Assembly (NCBI GenBank): GCA_009602735.1 | Contig: WELA01009551.1 | Coordinates: 164,606-228,605, forward strand | Length of the DNA stretch: 64,000 nucleotides | Direction of reading: 5' to 3' | Origin: Mesotaenium endlicherianum | Lineage: Eukaryota; Streptophyta; Zygnematophyceae; Zygnematales; Mesotaeniaceae | Shown here: piece by piece, positions 1-8,581 of the stretch | How the letters are laid out: the number at the start of each line of letters is the position of its first letter | Numbering within the stretch: the stretch's first letter is position 1 | Translations under genes and position numbers: made by a program | The notes under the pieces: model-generated | Told to the model about the DNA's origin: nothing | Seen by the model: the letters and a program-made list of their open reading frames with translations, nothing else | The model's database searches: none

Positions 1-730
1 TATTGAGGTCGCCCAGCATACCAAAGCTGGCAGAGATGCCACCAAAAGTAGGATCGGTGAGCAAGGAAATATAGGGGAGTCCTGCATCGCTCAGTTGAGA
101 AAGCTTACCACTGGTTTTGGCAAGTTGCATCAGACTGAATGCGCTCTCCATCATACGGGCGCCACCGCTCTTACTGATTACCAGGTAAGGTAATTTGTGT
201 TCAATGCAATAATCAACAGCACGGCTGAACTTTTCTCCCATCACACTGCCCAATGACCCGCCGATGAATTCAAAATCCATGCAGGCAACTACCAATCCTT
301 GGCCATTGACAGTGCCGGTTGCCACGCGCATGGAATCCTTCAGGTTGGTCTTGGAATGGATATCATCCAACCTTTTCTGGTAAGGCTTCAGATCGGTAAA
401 ATGCAACGCATCAACGCTGAATATGTTATCGTACATCACAGTGTACGATTTGTTATCGAACAGGATGTCGAAATATTCCTCACTGCCTATGCGGTGATGG
501 TAATTGCATTTCGGACAAACATACAGCGCTTCTTTGAGTTCTGTGGTAGTACAGATATAATTACATTCGGGGCATTTGCTCCAAAGCCCTTCAGGCGTTT
601 CCTTTTTATCAGCCGTAGAAGTCAAAATACCCTTGCGTATACGCTTAAACCACCTGGGCTTGGCTTCTTCACCTTGCATTTCTTCTCCGGTCAGATTGAC
701 TTCAAAATCTTCTTCACGCTCTTTTTTCAT
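1..730 (-). CDS. accD: Acetyl-CoA carboxylase carboxyltransferase subunit beta (3' end outside window)
   Basis: Beta half of the carboxyltransferase that moves carboxyl from carboxybiotin to acetyl-CoA, the first step of fatty-acid synthesis in the cytoplasm. The minus strand from an ATG at 730 reads into a four-cysteine zinc ribbon (CPEC at about residues 53-56, CPKC at 72-75), then the crotonase-type core with VMGEKFSRAVDY, SKSGGARMMES and LTDPTFGGISASFGMLGD. About 243 of roughly 280 residues are present; the frame is still open at base 1. The frame is also open upstream of the ATG, but homologues start near this point. It lies 47 bp behind the class I aldolase on the same strand and may be co-transcribed with it. 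Confidence 0.95.
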   Translation of the reverse strand, partial: MKKEREEDFEVNLTGEEMQGEEAKPRWFKRIRKGILTSTADKKETPEGLWSKCPECNYICTTTELKEALYVCPKCNYHHRIGSEEYFDILFDNKSYTVMYDNIFSVDALHFTDLKPYQKRLDDIHSKTNLKDSMRVATGTVNGQGLVVACMDFEFIGGSLGSVMGEKFSRAVDYCIEHKLPYLVISKSGGARMMESAFSLMQLAKTSGKLSQLSDAGLPYISLLTDPTFGGISASFGMLGDLN

Positions 731-777
731 ATCGGACAATTCAAGTTGGGCGTCGAAGATAGACAATAATTGGTATA

Positions 778-1836
778 TCAGGCAATTGTAACGGTTCTGT
801 CGAGGTAAACGTCCTGGATGGTTTGAAGCATGTCAACACCTTCCGACATCGGGCGCTGGAAAGCTTTACGCCCCAGGATCAAACCCATACCACCGGCCCT
901 TTTGTTGATGACTGCGGTGTATACGGCTTCCGCAAGGTCGCTGGCGCCCTTGCTTTCGCCACCGGAATTGATCAGTCCCACACGGCCACTATAACAGTTC
1001 AGTAACTGGTAACGGCAGAGATCGATGGGGTGGTCGGTGGTGAGTTTTGTATACACGAGCGGACTCGTTTTGCCATGCTTGGTGGCAAGATAGCCACCAT
1101 TATTAGTGGGTAATTTTTGTTTGATGATATCGGCCTGCAATGTTACACCCAAGTGGTTGGCCTGGCCGGTAAGATCGGCTGAAGTATGGTAATCCACACC
1201 ATCTACTTTAAATGCATTGTTGCGTGTATAACACCAGAGAATAGTAACCATGCCCAGCTCATGCGCCATTTCAAATGCTTCCGCTACTTCTTTCAGTTGC
1301 CTTGCACTCTCGGCGCTTCCCCAGTAGATAGTAGCACCTACAGCAATGGCTCCCATATTCCAGGCGCTGCGGATGGTACCGAACATAGTCTGGTCATAAC
1401 GGTTGGGATAACTCAGGAATTCGTTGTGATTGATCTTCACAATAAAAGGTATCCGGTGTGCGTACTTGCGACTCATCAAACCCAATACACCATATGTAGA
1501 AGCTACGCCATTACAACCGCCTTCAATCGCCAGCTTCACAATATTCTCCGGATCGAAATAAATAGGGTTGGGAGCGAAGGCCGATCCACCGCTGTGTTCC
1601 ACGCCCTGGTCTACCGGGAAAATACTGCAATAGCCTGTGCCGCCGAGCCGGCCATGATCGAGCAGTGTCTGAAAATTACGCAGGGTGGTGTTATTGCGAT
1701 TACTATTGATCCAGCTCTTTTCTATGTGATCGGGTGAAGGAAGATGAAGGCTCGATTGATCAATGGTAGTGCATTGGTGATCGAGCAGGTAAGCGGCTTT
1801 ATCGCCCAGCAGGTCGACGATTTTTTGATTGGGCAT
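778..1836 (-). CDS. fbaB: Class I fructose-bisphosphate aldolase (DhnA/FbaB type)
   Basis: Schiff-base aldolase that reversibly splits fructose 1,6-bisphosphate into dihydroxyacetone phosphate and glyceraldehyde 3-phosphate. The 352-residue product has the DhnA-type TIM barrel: PVDQGVEH near residue 75, IVKINHNEF near 132, and ADIIKQKLP near 235, where the lysine matches the position of the Schiff-base lysine (family inference). C-terminal SGGESKG and [11 protein letters not shown] form the phosphate-binding end. The ATG at 1836 follows a TACTTTTA box about 50 bp upstream. It lies directly downstream of a class II aldolase of the same strand, separated by a hairpin repeat, so the two are probably transcribed separately. 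Confidence 0.93.
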   Translation of the reverse strand: MPNQKIVDLLGDKAAYLLDHQCTTIDQSSLHLPSPDHIEKSWINSNRNNTTLRNFQTLLDHGRLGGTGYCSIFPVDQGVEHSGGSAFAPNPIYFDPENIVKLAIEGGCNGVASTYGVLGLMSRKYAHRIPFIVKINHNEFLSYPNRYDQTMFGTIRSAWNMGAIAVGATIYWGSAESARQLKEVAEAFEMAHELGMVTILWCYTRNNAFKVDGVDYHTSADLTGQANHLGVTLQADIIKQKLPTNNGGYLATKHGKTSPLVYTKLTTDHPIDLCRYQLLNCYSGRVGLINSGGESKGASDLAEAVYTAVINKRAGGMGLILGRKAFQRPMSEGVDMLQTIQDVYLDRTVTIA

Positions 1837-1905
1837 GATACTACTTTTAATAAGTTAACAGTCGTTAGTTAAATAAAAGTAGGGAAAATGGTTGACTTAT
1901 AAATG

Positions 1906-1990
1906 AAACGTCATCCTGAGCGAGCGAAGCGAGTCGAAGGAGCTGCTATCAATTCCAACAGATCCCTCGGCTACGCTCGGGATGACGTTT
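1906..1990. repeat. Intergenic hairpin repeat, copy 1 of 3
   Basis: An 85-bp imperfect palindrome. The outer 10 bases (AAACGTCATC and GATGACGTTT) are exactly complementary, and pairing continues with one mismatch through GAGCG/CGCTC. The same element, with the internal motifs GCGAAG, GAGTCGA and CTCGGCTACGCTCGG, recurs at 47037-47115 and 49471-49549. It lies between the two aldolase genes, 8 bp past the class II stop codon. As RNA it would fold into a long hairpin and may act as a terminator or mRNA 3' stabiliser, like a REP/BIME element. Confidence 0.9.
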
Positions 1991-1998
1991 ACTATTTG

Positions 1999-3066
1999 TT
2001 ACGCATTCCTGTTGATACAATTGAGGTCTTCAAACGCCACTTCAAGGCGCTTGGAGAAAGTCTCTTCAGCCTTGCGTAACCATACGCGAGGATCGTAATA
2101 TTTTTTGTTGGGCTTATCAGTTCCTTCAGGATTACCTAACTGACCTTGCAGATAAGCTTCATTCTTCTTATAAAATTGTTGAACACCTTCCCAGAATGAC
2201 CACTGGAGATCGGTATCGATGTTCATTTTGATGGCGCCATAACCAATGGCTTCCCTGATCTGGTGCTGGGGAGAGCCGCTACCACCGTGGAATACAAAGT
2301 AAACAGGCTTCTTGCCGGTTTTGAGTTCTTTTTCAATATGGTCCTGGCTGTTTTTCAGGATCTCAGGGCGGAGTTCCACATTACCCGGACTATAAACACC
2401 ATGCACATTACCGAAGGCAGCAGCCACGGTGAACAGTTTGCCTACCTTGCTCAGCTCGGTATATGCATAAGCCACGTGCTGTGGTTGTGTATAGAGTTTA
2501 TCGTTTTCCACTCCGCTGTTGTCAACACCGTCTTCTTCACCGCCGGTAACACCCAGTTCGATCTCGATGCTCATACCCAGTGGGGCCATGCGTTTGTAAA
2601 ATTCAACAGAAGTATGGATGTTCTCTTCGATGGGCTCTTCAGAAAGGTCCAGCATGTGAGAGCTGAACAAAGGTTGCTTTTTCTCTTTGTAAAACTGCTC
2701 ACCGGCATCGATGAGTCCGCTTACCCATGGCAGCCATTTCTTGGCAGCATGATCGGTATGCAGTATCACCGGTACGCCATAGTATTTGGCTACATTGTGA
2801 ATGTGCAATGCGCCGGATATGCCGCCTGCAATATTGCCCTGGAAGTTGTCGTTGGGCATTCCTTTTCCTGCGATGAACTGTGCACCGCCATTGGAAAATT
2901 GTATGATAACAGGTGAATTTACTTTTGCAGCAGTTTCAAGGGTAGCGTTGATGGTATTGGTTCCGATGGTATTCACTGCCGGCAGGGCGAAATGATTGTC
3001 TTTTGCGTCGTTGTATAAGGCTTCCAGTTCTTCTCCAAATAAGACCCCGGCTTTGTACTTTTTCAT
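1999..3066 (-). CDS. fbaA: Class II (zinc-dependent) fructose-bisphosphate aldolase
   Basis: Metal-dependent aldolase of glycolysis and gluconeogenesis. The 355-residue protein aligns end to end with the E. coli FbaA type by recall: ALPAVNTIGTNTINA, VPVILHTDHAAKK (metal His and catalytic Asp near 103-106), IELGVTGGEEDGVDN, FGNVHGVYSPGNV, VFHGGSGSP and KMNIDTDLQW. I chose the ATG at 3066 (MKKYKAGV) over an in-frame ATG 11 codons upstream, because family members begin there. The upstream gene on the same strand is the BtuF-like protein, 86 bp away. Having both aldolase classes side by side is discussed under findings. Confidence 0.97.
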   Translation of the reverse strand: MKKYKAGVLFGEELEALYNDAKDNHFALPAVNTIGTNTINATLETAAKVNSPVIIQFSNGGAQFIAGKGMPNDNFQGNIAGGISGALHIHNVAKYYGVPVILHTDHAAKKWLPWVSGLIDAGEQFYKEKKQPLFSSHMLDLSEEPIEENIHTSVEFYKRMAPLGMSIEIELGVTGGEEDGVDNSGVENDKLYTQPQHVAYAYTELSKVGKLFTVAAAFGNVHGVYSPGNVELRPEILKNSQDHIEKELKTGKKPVYFVFHGGSGSPQHQIREAIGYGAIKMNIDTDLQWSFWEGVQQFYKKNEAYLQGQLGNPEGTDKPNKKYYDPRVWLRKAEETFSKRLEVAFEDLNCINRNA

Positions 3067-3152
3067 GCTAAAGTTTTTTGATTTACGTTGAATGCTCAAA
3101 TTGCTTATAATTTCGGCAAGATAAGCTACTTAGGACAAATGGTTGTTAGCTT

Positions 3153-3953
3153 TCAGGAATGATGGGCCAGCTTTTGCAAGAGGCTGGTGAAATAAGCAGG
3201 AGCCTGCTGCAGGCGGCTGCCATACCAACTGAACATTTCGCCGTCTACCAACCCGATAGATACCTGCGGCAATGACTGCCTGATTTCAGCAATATGCTGT
3301 TCGCGGAAAGGATAAGGTTCGCTGGATAAGAGGATCAATGTTGTGTTTTTAGATGCCAACTCCTCAATGCTGGTTTCCGGGTAACGGGTTTGACCGGCAA
3401 ACACATTTTGAAACCCACAACGAGTGAGCATATCATGAATAAATGTATCGCCGCCAACGCTCATATAGGGGTTGCGCCAAATGAGGTAGGCAGTGCGAGT
3501 TTTTTGATGACCGGAGGTGGGGGATAAATCGGCGAAACCTTCCCGGATAGTATGAATGATTTTTTCAGCTGCCGGTTCTTTACCCGTGATGATTCCTATC
3601 TGCCGTATCATAATGAGTGCGTCGTTGAGCGTACTGATATCACTGGTATAAACAGGCGCCAGATCGCGGAGAGCATCCACCTGTTCTTTGGTATTCTCTT
3701 CTTTATTGGCAATGATCAGGTCGGGCCTCAATTCTTTTATCAATGCCGGCTTAACAGACTTGGTGCCACCGATCCTTGTTTTGCTCTTAAACCATTGCTG
3801 CGGATGAACACAAAATTTCGTGATGCCCACTACTTCTTCGTCCAATCCCAGGTTGAATAATAACTCTGTTTGTGAAGGCACCAATGAAATAATACGCCTG
3901 GGAAGCTCTTTTAATTCAATGCTTCTGCCTATTTGGTCACAAAACGAGATCAT
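3153..3953 (-). CDS. Cobalamin/iron-siderophore-type periplasmic binding protein (BtuF-like)
   Basis: Solute-binding protein of the helical-backbone metal receptor superfamily, the usual partner of BtuCD or FecCD ABC importers. From the ATG at 3953 (MISFCDQIGR) the 266 residues contain RRIISLVPSQTELLFNLGL, VVGITKFCVHP, RIGGTKS and LRPDLIIANKEEN, the normal N-lobe pattern, followed by the long linker helix and a C-lobe. No export signal is visible with this start. The frame stays open 54 codons further upstream to an ATG at 4115; that extension crosses a TTAGTTG repeat and has no similarity I recognise, so it may be untranslated or a separate short gene. No permease or ATPase lies nearby. Confidence 0.8.
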   Translation of the reverse strand: MISFCDQIGRSIELKELPRRIISLVPSQTELLFNLGLDEEVVGITKFCVHPQQWFKSKTRIGGTKSVKPALIKELRPDLIIANKEENTKEQVDALRDLAPVYTSDISTLNDALIMIRQIGIITGKEPAAEKIIHTIREGFADLSPTSGHQKTRTAYLIWRNPYMSVGGDTFIHDMLTRCGFQNVFAGQTRYPETSIEELASKNTTLILLSSEPYPFREQHIAEIRQSLPQVSIGLVDGEMFSWYGSRLQQAPAYFTSLLQKLAHHS

Positions 3954-3959
3954 GGAGAT

Positions 3960-3980
3960 GTTAGTTGTTAGTTGGGAGAG
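3960..3980. repeat. Short TTAGTTG heptamer repeat
   Basis: GTTAGTTGTTAGTTGGGAG, about two and a half units of a 7-bp repeat ending in GGGAG. The 15-mer GTTGTTAGTTGGGAG is identical to one inside the aspartate kinase gene at 42429-42443, and the same heptamer forms a longer run at 55234-55280. Here it lies immediately upstream of the chosen start of the BtuF-like gene. Confidence 0.75.
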
Positions 3981-4130
3981 TATTAATCCTAAAGCCACCG
4001 TGGTGCTTGCGCGCAGCTTGAGATCACCTTTGGCTTGTAAAACATCGTTGATAGTAGAAATTTCAAACTCCGTCTGCTCCCAGATCTTTTTTACTTCGCT
4101 GAATTTATCGAACAACTATCAACTCATACC

Positions 4131-5486
4131 TTACTTCGCCAGGCTCTGGATCACATCGTACTTGGTAACGATATGGTATTCGCCTTTTTCGTCTTTTGCC
4201 AGCACTGCACCGTTTTCTTTGTTGATCAGGTTGCCGATTTTTTCAACGGGAGTTACAAAATCAACCACGGGGTAGGCATGCTCGATCACACTGGATACTT
4301 TGGCATTTTTGATTTCAGGATTACTGAATATTTTCTGGAAAAGTCCGCTTTCACTCAATGAACCCACCAGTTCATTACCCTGCATTACGGGTATCTGCTC
4401 AATATCGTGTTTCTTCATCAGTTCAACGGCTTCAGATACGATATGTCCGGGCGTTACAGTAACCAGTTTCTGATTGGCGCGGCCGTTCACGATGTCTTTG
4501 AATGTTTTTACATCCAGGAAACCGCGTTCCATCATCCACTGATCATTATAAATCTTGCCCACATAACGGCTGCCATGATCGTGGAAGATGCAAACCACCA
4601 CATCGCCTGCTTTCAAAGAATCTTTTAACTGCATCAATCCCTGCAAGCAACTGCCTGCACTGTATCCGCAGAACAATCCTTCTTCTTTGGCAATCCTGCG
4701 TGCCATCACCGCACCATCTTTATCGGTTACCTGTTCAAAATGATCGATCACATGCATATCATAGTTCTGTGGAACAAAATCTTCACCGAAACCTTCAGAG
4801 ATATAAGGATGCACTTCGTTCATGTCAATCTCACCGGTCCTGAAATATTTAGTGAGCAAAGAACCATACACATCAATGGCCCATACCTTGATGTTGGGAT
4901 TCTTTTCTTTGAGATACATAGCTGTTCCTGTAATGGTACCTCCTGTGCCAGCCGTGCAAACCAGGTGCGTGATCTTGCCTTCTGTCTGTTCCCATATTTC
5001 GGGCCCTGTGCTTTCGTAATGCGCCAATCGGTTCGCCAGGTTATCGTACTGGTTCATGTACATGGAATTGGGAATTTCCCTGGCCAGGCGTTTGGCTACG
5101 CTGTAATAACTTTTGGGGTCGTCGGGTAACACGTTAGTGGGACAAACAATTACTTCCGCGCCAACGGCTTTGAGGATATCGGCCTTTTCTTTAGATTGTT
5201 TATCGGTAGTAACAAAAATGCATTTGTATCCTTTCACACAGGCGGCCAGTGCCAATCCCATACCCGTGTTACCGCTGGTTCCTTCTATGATGGTACCGCC
5301 GGGCTTCAGTTTACCTTCCTGTTCTGCTACTTGCACCATTTTCAACGCCATGCGGTCTTTGATGGAGTTGCCCGGATTGAAATAATCCACTTTGGCCACC
5401 ACGGTAGCAGGCAGGTCTTTGGTAATCTTGTTGAGTTTAATGAGCGGTGTATTGCCAATGGTCTCCAGTATATTGTTCAGCCACAT
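4131..5486 (-). CDS. Cystathionine beta-synthase-like PLP enzyme with C-terminal CBS-domain pair
   Basis: PLP-dependent beta-replacement enzyme that most likely condenses serine or an activated serine with homocysteine or sulfide (transsulfuration or cysteine synthesis). The fold-type II catalytic domain covers about residues 1-320: NPGNSIKDR with the PLP lysine near 43, EGTSGNTGMGLA for the phosphate and substrate loop, GTGGTITG and the NQYDNLANRLAHYESTGPEI segment typical of cystathionine beta-synthases rather than CysK. Two CBS domains follow (about 335-451), beginning VTPGHIVSEAVELMKKHDIEQIPVM, and usually sense adenosyl ligands. A TATCTTTG promoter box lies 23 bp upstream. Whether it works as CBS or cysteine synthase cannot be settled from sequence. 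Confidence 0.9.
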   Translation of the reverse strand: MWLNNILETIGNTPLIKLNKITKDLPATVVAKVDYFNPGNSIKDRMALKMVQVAEQEGKLKPGGTIIEGTSGNTGMGLALAACVKGYKCIFVTTDKQSKEKADILKAVGAEVIVCPTNVLPDDPKSYYSVAKRLAREIPNSMYMNQYDNLANRLAHYESTGPEIWEQTEGKITHLVCTAGTGGTITGTAMYLKEKNPNIKVWAIDVYGSLLTKYFRTGEIDMNEVHPYISEGFGEDFVPQNYDMHVIDHFEQVTDKDGAVMARRIAKEEGLFCGYSAGSCLQGLMQLKDSLKAGDVVVCIFHDHGSRYVGKIYNDQWMMERGFLDVKTFKDIVNGRANQKLVTVTPGHIVSEAVELMKKHDIEQIPVMQGNELVGSLSESGLFQKIFSNPEIKNAKVSSVIEHAYPVVDFVTPVEKIGNLINKENGAVLAKDEKGEYHIVTKYDVIQSLAK

Positions 5487-5508
5487 GATAGACTAACGGT
5501 TGTTTGTG

Positions 5509-5516
5509 CAAAGATA
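5509..5516 (-). promoter_or_regulatory. Bacteroidota -7 box TATCTTTG upstream of the CBS-like gene
   Basis: On the minus strand TATCTTTG matches the Bacteroidota -7 consensus TAnnTTTG exactly, 22 bases before the start codon at 5486. No clear TTG -33 element is seen at the usual distance. Confidence 0.6.
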
Positions 5517-5592
5517 GAAGGAAATGGCTGATGTAGTCATATCTGATTTGATGTGTACATTCTGAAACATGCACTGCAAATCCAATCAGGCA

Positions 5593-6534
5593 TTACTTGA
5601 ATGATTCGAGCATTTTTCCGCAGAGATCACTCTGGATCATTTTCTCTGCAACGGCGATCATGTTTTTGAAAGCTTTGGCATTGCTGATGCCGTGGCCGAT
5701 GATCACAGGCTTTGCCACGCCCAGTACGGGCGTACCGCCGTAGTTTTCATAATGAAAACGGCTGAAATATTCGTCCTGGTCCAGTTTACGTTTGTGGGCG
5801 ATATCGTAAATGGATTCGGCCATTTTGAGGATGATGTTACCGGTAAAACCATCGCAAACCATTACATCGGCTTTGCCGGTGAAAATGTCGCGGCCTTCAA
5901 TGTTGCCGGTGAAATGGATCAATGTGTTTTCTTTGAGCAGGGGATAGGCTGCTTGTGCCAGCAGGTTGCCTTTGCCTTCTTCTTCTCCCACATTCATCAA
6001 ACCTACTTTTGGATCTTCGATATTGAGGATGTGCTGGGCATACAGACTACCCAATACTGCGAACTGGTTCAACAGTTCTGGCTTGCAATCGGCATTCAGT
6101 CCTACATCGAGCAACAGACCGGTGCTGCCATCCAGTTTGGGAACAATGGTGGAAATGGTAGGCCTTTGAACACCATCGATGGGCTTGATGCTGTACATGG
6201 CGCCCACAAGCATGGCGCCCGTATTACCAGCGCTGATGAAGGCGTCGATCTTACCGGTAGCCAGTAAATGAAAACCGATGGCGATGGAAGAACGTTGTTT
6301 TTCTTTGAGGGCCTTGGTAGGGTGCTCGTGATACCCGATGACCTCGGGGGCATGTATCAAATGCAAATCGGGTGATGTAACCTGGTGTTCTGCCAGTAAA
6401 GGCTGAACAACGGTTTCATCACCGATGCAATATAAACTTGTGGCAGAGCGATGGCCAGACAGGTATAGCTGCAAGCCTTTTACTGCTTCCAGCGGTGCGA
6501 AATCTCCGCCCATCATGTCTAAGCCTATATTCAT
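5593..6534 (-). CDS. plsX: Phosphate acyltransferase PlsX
   Basis: Makes acyl-phosphate from acyl-ACP and orthophosphate, feeding PlsY in phospholipid synthesis on the inner face of the membrane. The 313-residue protein starts MNIGLDMMGGDFAPLEAVKG, the family signature, and has AGNTGAMLVGAMYSIKPI, LLDVGLNADCKPE, LMNVGEEEGKGN, FTGNIEGRDIF and VCDGFTGNIILKM. Length is slightly short of the usual 320-350. It is the last gene of the conserved DUF177-rpmF-plsX cluster; the gap to rpmF is 35 bp. FabH, which often follows, is not here. Confidence 0.97.
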   Translation of the reverse strand: MNIGLDMMGGDFAPLEAVKGLQLYLSGHRSATSLYCIGDETVVQPLLAEHQVTSPDLHLIHAPEVIGYHEHPTKALKEKQRSSIAIGFHLLATGKIDAFISAGNTGAMLVGAMYSIKPIDGVQRPTISTIVPKLDGSTGLLLDVGLNADCKPELLNQFAVLGSLYAQHILNIEDPKVGLMNVGEEEGKGNLLAQAAYPLLKENTLIHFTGNIEGRDIFTGKADVMVCDGFTGNIILKMAESIYDIAHKRKLDQDEYFSRFHYENYGGTPVLGVAKPVIIGHGISNAKAFKNMIAVAEKMIQSDLCGKMLESFK

Positions 6535-6569
6535 GCCAGCAAGCTAAGGATATAATTTGAACTAAAAGG

Positions 6570-6764
6570 TTACGCTTTCAGGGGAGCTTTTTCAGCTACC
6601 AGTTTTCCTTTATAGAACAATTTTCCTTCGCTTACGTGTGCACGATGGCGCACATGGGCTTCACCTGTAGTGGTGTCTTTGCTTAACGTCACTTCCTGTG
6701 CAACATAGTGCGTTCTTCTTTTAGCGCTGCGCTGCTGTGAATGTCTGCGTTTAGGATTCGGCAT
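6570..6764 (-). CDS. rpmF: 50S ribosomal protein L32
   Basis: Small subunit-surface protein of the 50S ribosome. The 64 residues open with MPNPKRRHSQQRSAKRRTHY, the classic basic L32 start, then VRHRAHVSEGKLFYKGK. The four zinc-binding cysteines of some L32 proteins are absent, so this is the zinc-independent form. It lies between the DUF177 protein (28 bp upstream) and plsX, the usual order. Confidence 0.97.
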   Translation of the reverse strand: MPNPKRRHSQQRSAKRRTHYVAQEVTLSKDTTTGEAHVRHRAHVSEGKLFYKGKLVAEKAPLKA

Positions 6765-6792
6765 ATCTCGAAATTTATAGTATCAAAAAAGT

Positions 6793-7338
6793 TTATTCCA
6801 GGTTTTTAAATTGATCCAGTCCCTTCCACACCGTATTCTTGTCATCCTTCTTCGTTCCTTCTTCCATCTGCTTCAGCTTCTCCAGCACTTCCGGATTGCA
6901 TTTGGATTTACCCTTTTCATCCTCCCCGCATATTTTTTGTAGTGGGATGCTCAGGTTGATGAATTCATATATCCAGCCCGACAAGTACAGGTGACTTTCA
7001 CCCCGGCTGATATAATATACATCGGGATCGTCTTCCTGTTCATTCATGGTATCGGGTTCATCCACCATCTTGACAATGATGTTAAACTCATCCCATAACT
7101 GCAAGTGCAAAGGATTGCCGCAGCGGTCACAGGTAGCTTCCACGGCGCCGTCAATATCAAACCGCAATTGCATGAACCCGTTTTTTTTATCGAGGCTCAG
7201 TTTAATATTGGCATCGCAGTTGCTGAAATCCTGCTTGCCATACGGTGCAAAGAACTTATCATCCACCCTATATTCGTATACATGAATCCCCGGTTTCAGA
7301 CCCACGAACGCTATCTCATATTCCCGCCGATGACTCAT
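6793..7338 (-). CDS. DUF177 (YceD-family) protein
   Basis: 181-residue member of the YceD/DUF177 family, which in many bacteria is co-transcribed with rpmF and has been linked to 23S rRNA or ribosome assembly. It has the family CxxC (CDRCGN at residues 70-73), an acidic middle (EQEDDPDVYYISRGE) and a second cysteine pair (CGEDEKGKSKC) near residues 138-148 followed by NPEVLEKL. The start ATG at 7338 follows a complete Bacteroidota promoter (7359-7389). First gene of the DUF177-rpmF-plsX transcription unit. Confidence 0.9.
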   Translation of the reverse strand: MSHRREYEIAFVGLKPGIHVYEYRVDDKFFAPYGKQDFSNCDANIKLSLDKKNGFMQLRFDIDGAVEATCDRCGNPLHLQLWDEFNIIVKMVDEPDTMNEQEDDPDVYYISRGESHLYLSGWIYEFINLSIPLQKICGEDEKGKSKCNPEVLEKLKQMEEGTKKDDKNTVWKGLDQFKNLE

Positions 7339-7358
7339 AACCTTTTTTTAAGGGCTTG

Positions 7359-7389
7359 CAAAGGTAACGCTAAATGGTGGAAATGCCAA
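7359..7389 (-). promoter_or_regulatory. Promoter of the DUF177-rpmF-plsX operon
   Basis: Minus strand: TTG at 7389-7387, a 20-bp spacer, then TACCTTTG at 7366-7359. Both boxes match the Bacteroidota consensus, and the start codon is at 7338. Confidence 0.7.
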
Positions 7390-7462
7390 AGCAAATTGGC
7401 TTTTCCTGGGTATTCATTTGTTCACAGACCTGAATTGGTTATAAAATAACATATTTGCATAT

Positions 7463-8581
7463 ATGAAACCCGGTACAAAGATAACACGTTCCCTGTTCCC
7501 GGCAACCATCCTGCGCCTCTTGTTGGCGCTGGGCCTGCTGGTGGTTTCTTTTTTCCCGCGGTTTGTTGAGTACTGGTACAGCCAGGGTATTTATCCGGCC
7601 ATCGGTTCTACCTTGCGGCTGCTGACCAGGTGGATACCTTTCAGTATTGGGGATGTTGGCTACCTGTTGCTGGCTTGCTGGTTATTTGTCAGGCTGGTTC
7701 AATGGCTGATGAGGCTGAAAAGAGAGGGGCTTTCGAAAGCGTTGATGTTGCAGGGCCTATTAAGTTTCATTCATTTTTTGATGGGCATTTATATTGTGTT
7801 CAAACTGGTATGGGGATTCAACTACAACCGTCTCGGCATTGCCTATCAACTGAAACTGGAAAAGCTCCCGTATTCGCAGCAGGCGTTGAACCAACTGACC
7901 AGCGACCTGATCGATTCGGCCAATACTTACCGTCGCCGGTTCGATACCATATTACCAGCTCCTTCAATCGATTCCATTTACCGCGATGCCTACCATGCGT
8001 ACCTGCAAGCGTCTGATGCCTATCCTTTTTTAGATTATCACCAGCGATCGGTCAAAGCCAGCCTGTATACGCCGGTTGCCGATTATATAGGTTTCACGGG
8101 CTATTATAACCCTTTCAGCGGGGAGGCGCAATTGCGTACAGATGTGCCCCGTATTTTGCTGCCCTATGTGGCTTGTCATGAAATGGCGCACCAGTTGGGT
8201 TATGCCAGTGAAAGTGAAGCCAATTTTGTAGGGTTCCTGGCTGCCGCCAATTCCGCCAATCCTTATTTCCGCTATTCCGTTTACCTTGATTTGTTTTCTT
8301 ATGCCCAGGGCGAGCAACTGGCGCAATATGCAATGAATAAAGACGCCCAAGGTTTTGAAGCGGCTATTCAGCACAATCGCAACCAGTTCGATACACTGGT
8401 GAAAAAAGACAGGCGCGAGATCAGGGAGTTCTTCCGTAAGCGCAGCAACCGCATTTCACCCGCCATGAACAGTCTCTACGACCAATACCTGAAAATGAAC
8501 AGCCAGGAAAAGGGCATGAAGAGTTATGATGAAGTGATCGGCTGGATATTGGCGTACCGAAAGAAAGGTGTGGGCAGCTAG
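7463..8581 (+). CDS. DUF3810 membrane protein with HExxH metalloprotease motif
   Basis: 372-residue member of DUF3810, a family confined mostly to Bacteroidota. Three hydrophobic segments (about residues 13-32, 58-80 and 95-120) are followed by a soluble domain. That domain carries CHEMAHQLGYASESEANFVG: a zincin HExxH at 239-243 with downstream glutamates at about 250-252 as a possible third ligand. This suggests a membrane-bound metalloprotease, but the substrate is unknown. It is transcribed divergently from the DUF177 operon. Its TAG stop overlaps the stop of dcd on the other strand (shared CTAG at 8578-8581). Confidence 0.87.
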   Translation: MKPGTKITRSLFPATILRLLLALGLLVVSFFPRFVEYWYSQGIYPAIGSTLRLLTRWIPFSIGDVGYLLLACWLFVRLVQWLMRLKREGLSKALMLQGLLSFIHFLMGIYIVFKLVWGFNYNRLGIAYQLKLEKLPYSQQALNQLTSDLIDSANTYRRRFDTILPAPSIDSIYRDAYHAYLQASDAYPFLDYHQRSVKASLYTPVADYIGFTGYYNPFSGEAQLRTDVPRILLPYVACHEMAHQLGYASESEANFVGFLAAANSANPYFRYSVYLDLFSYAQGEQLAQYAMNKDAQGFEAAIQHNRNQFDTLVKKDRREIREFFRKRSNRISPAMNSLYDQYLKMNSQEKGMKSYDEVIGWILAYRKKGVGS

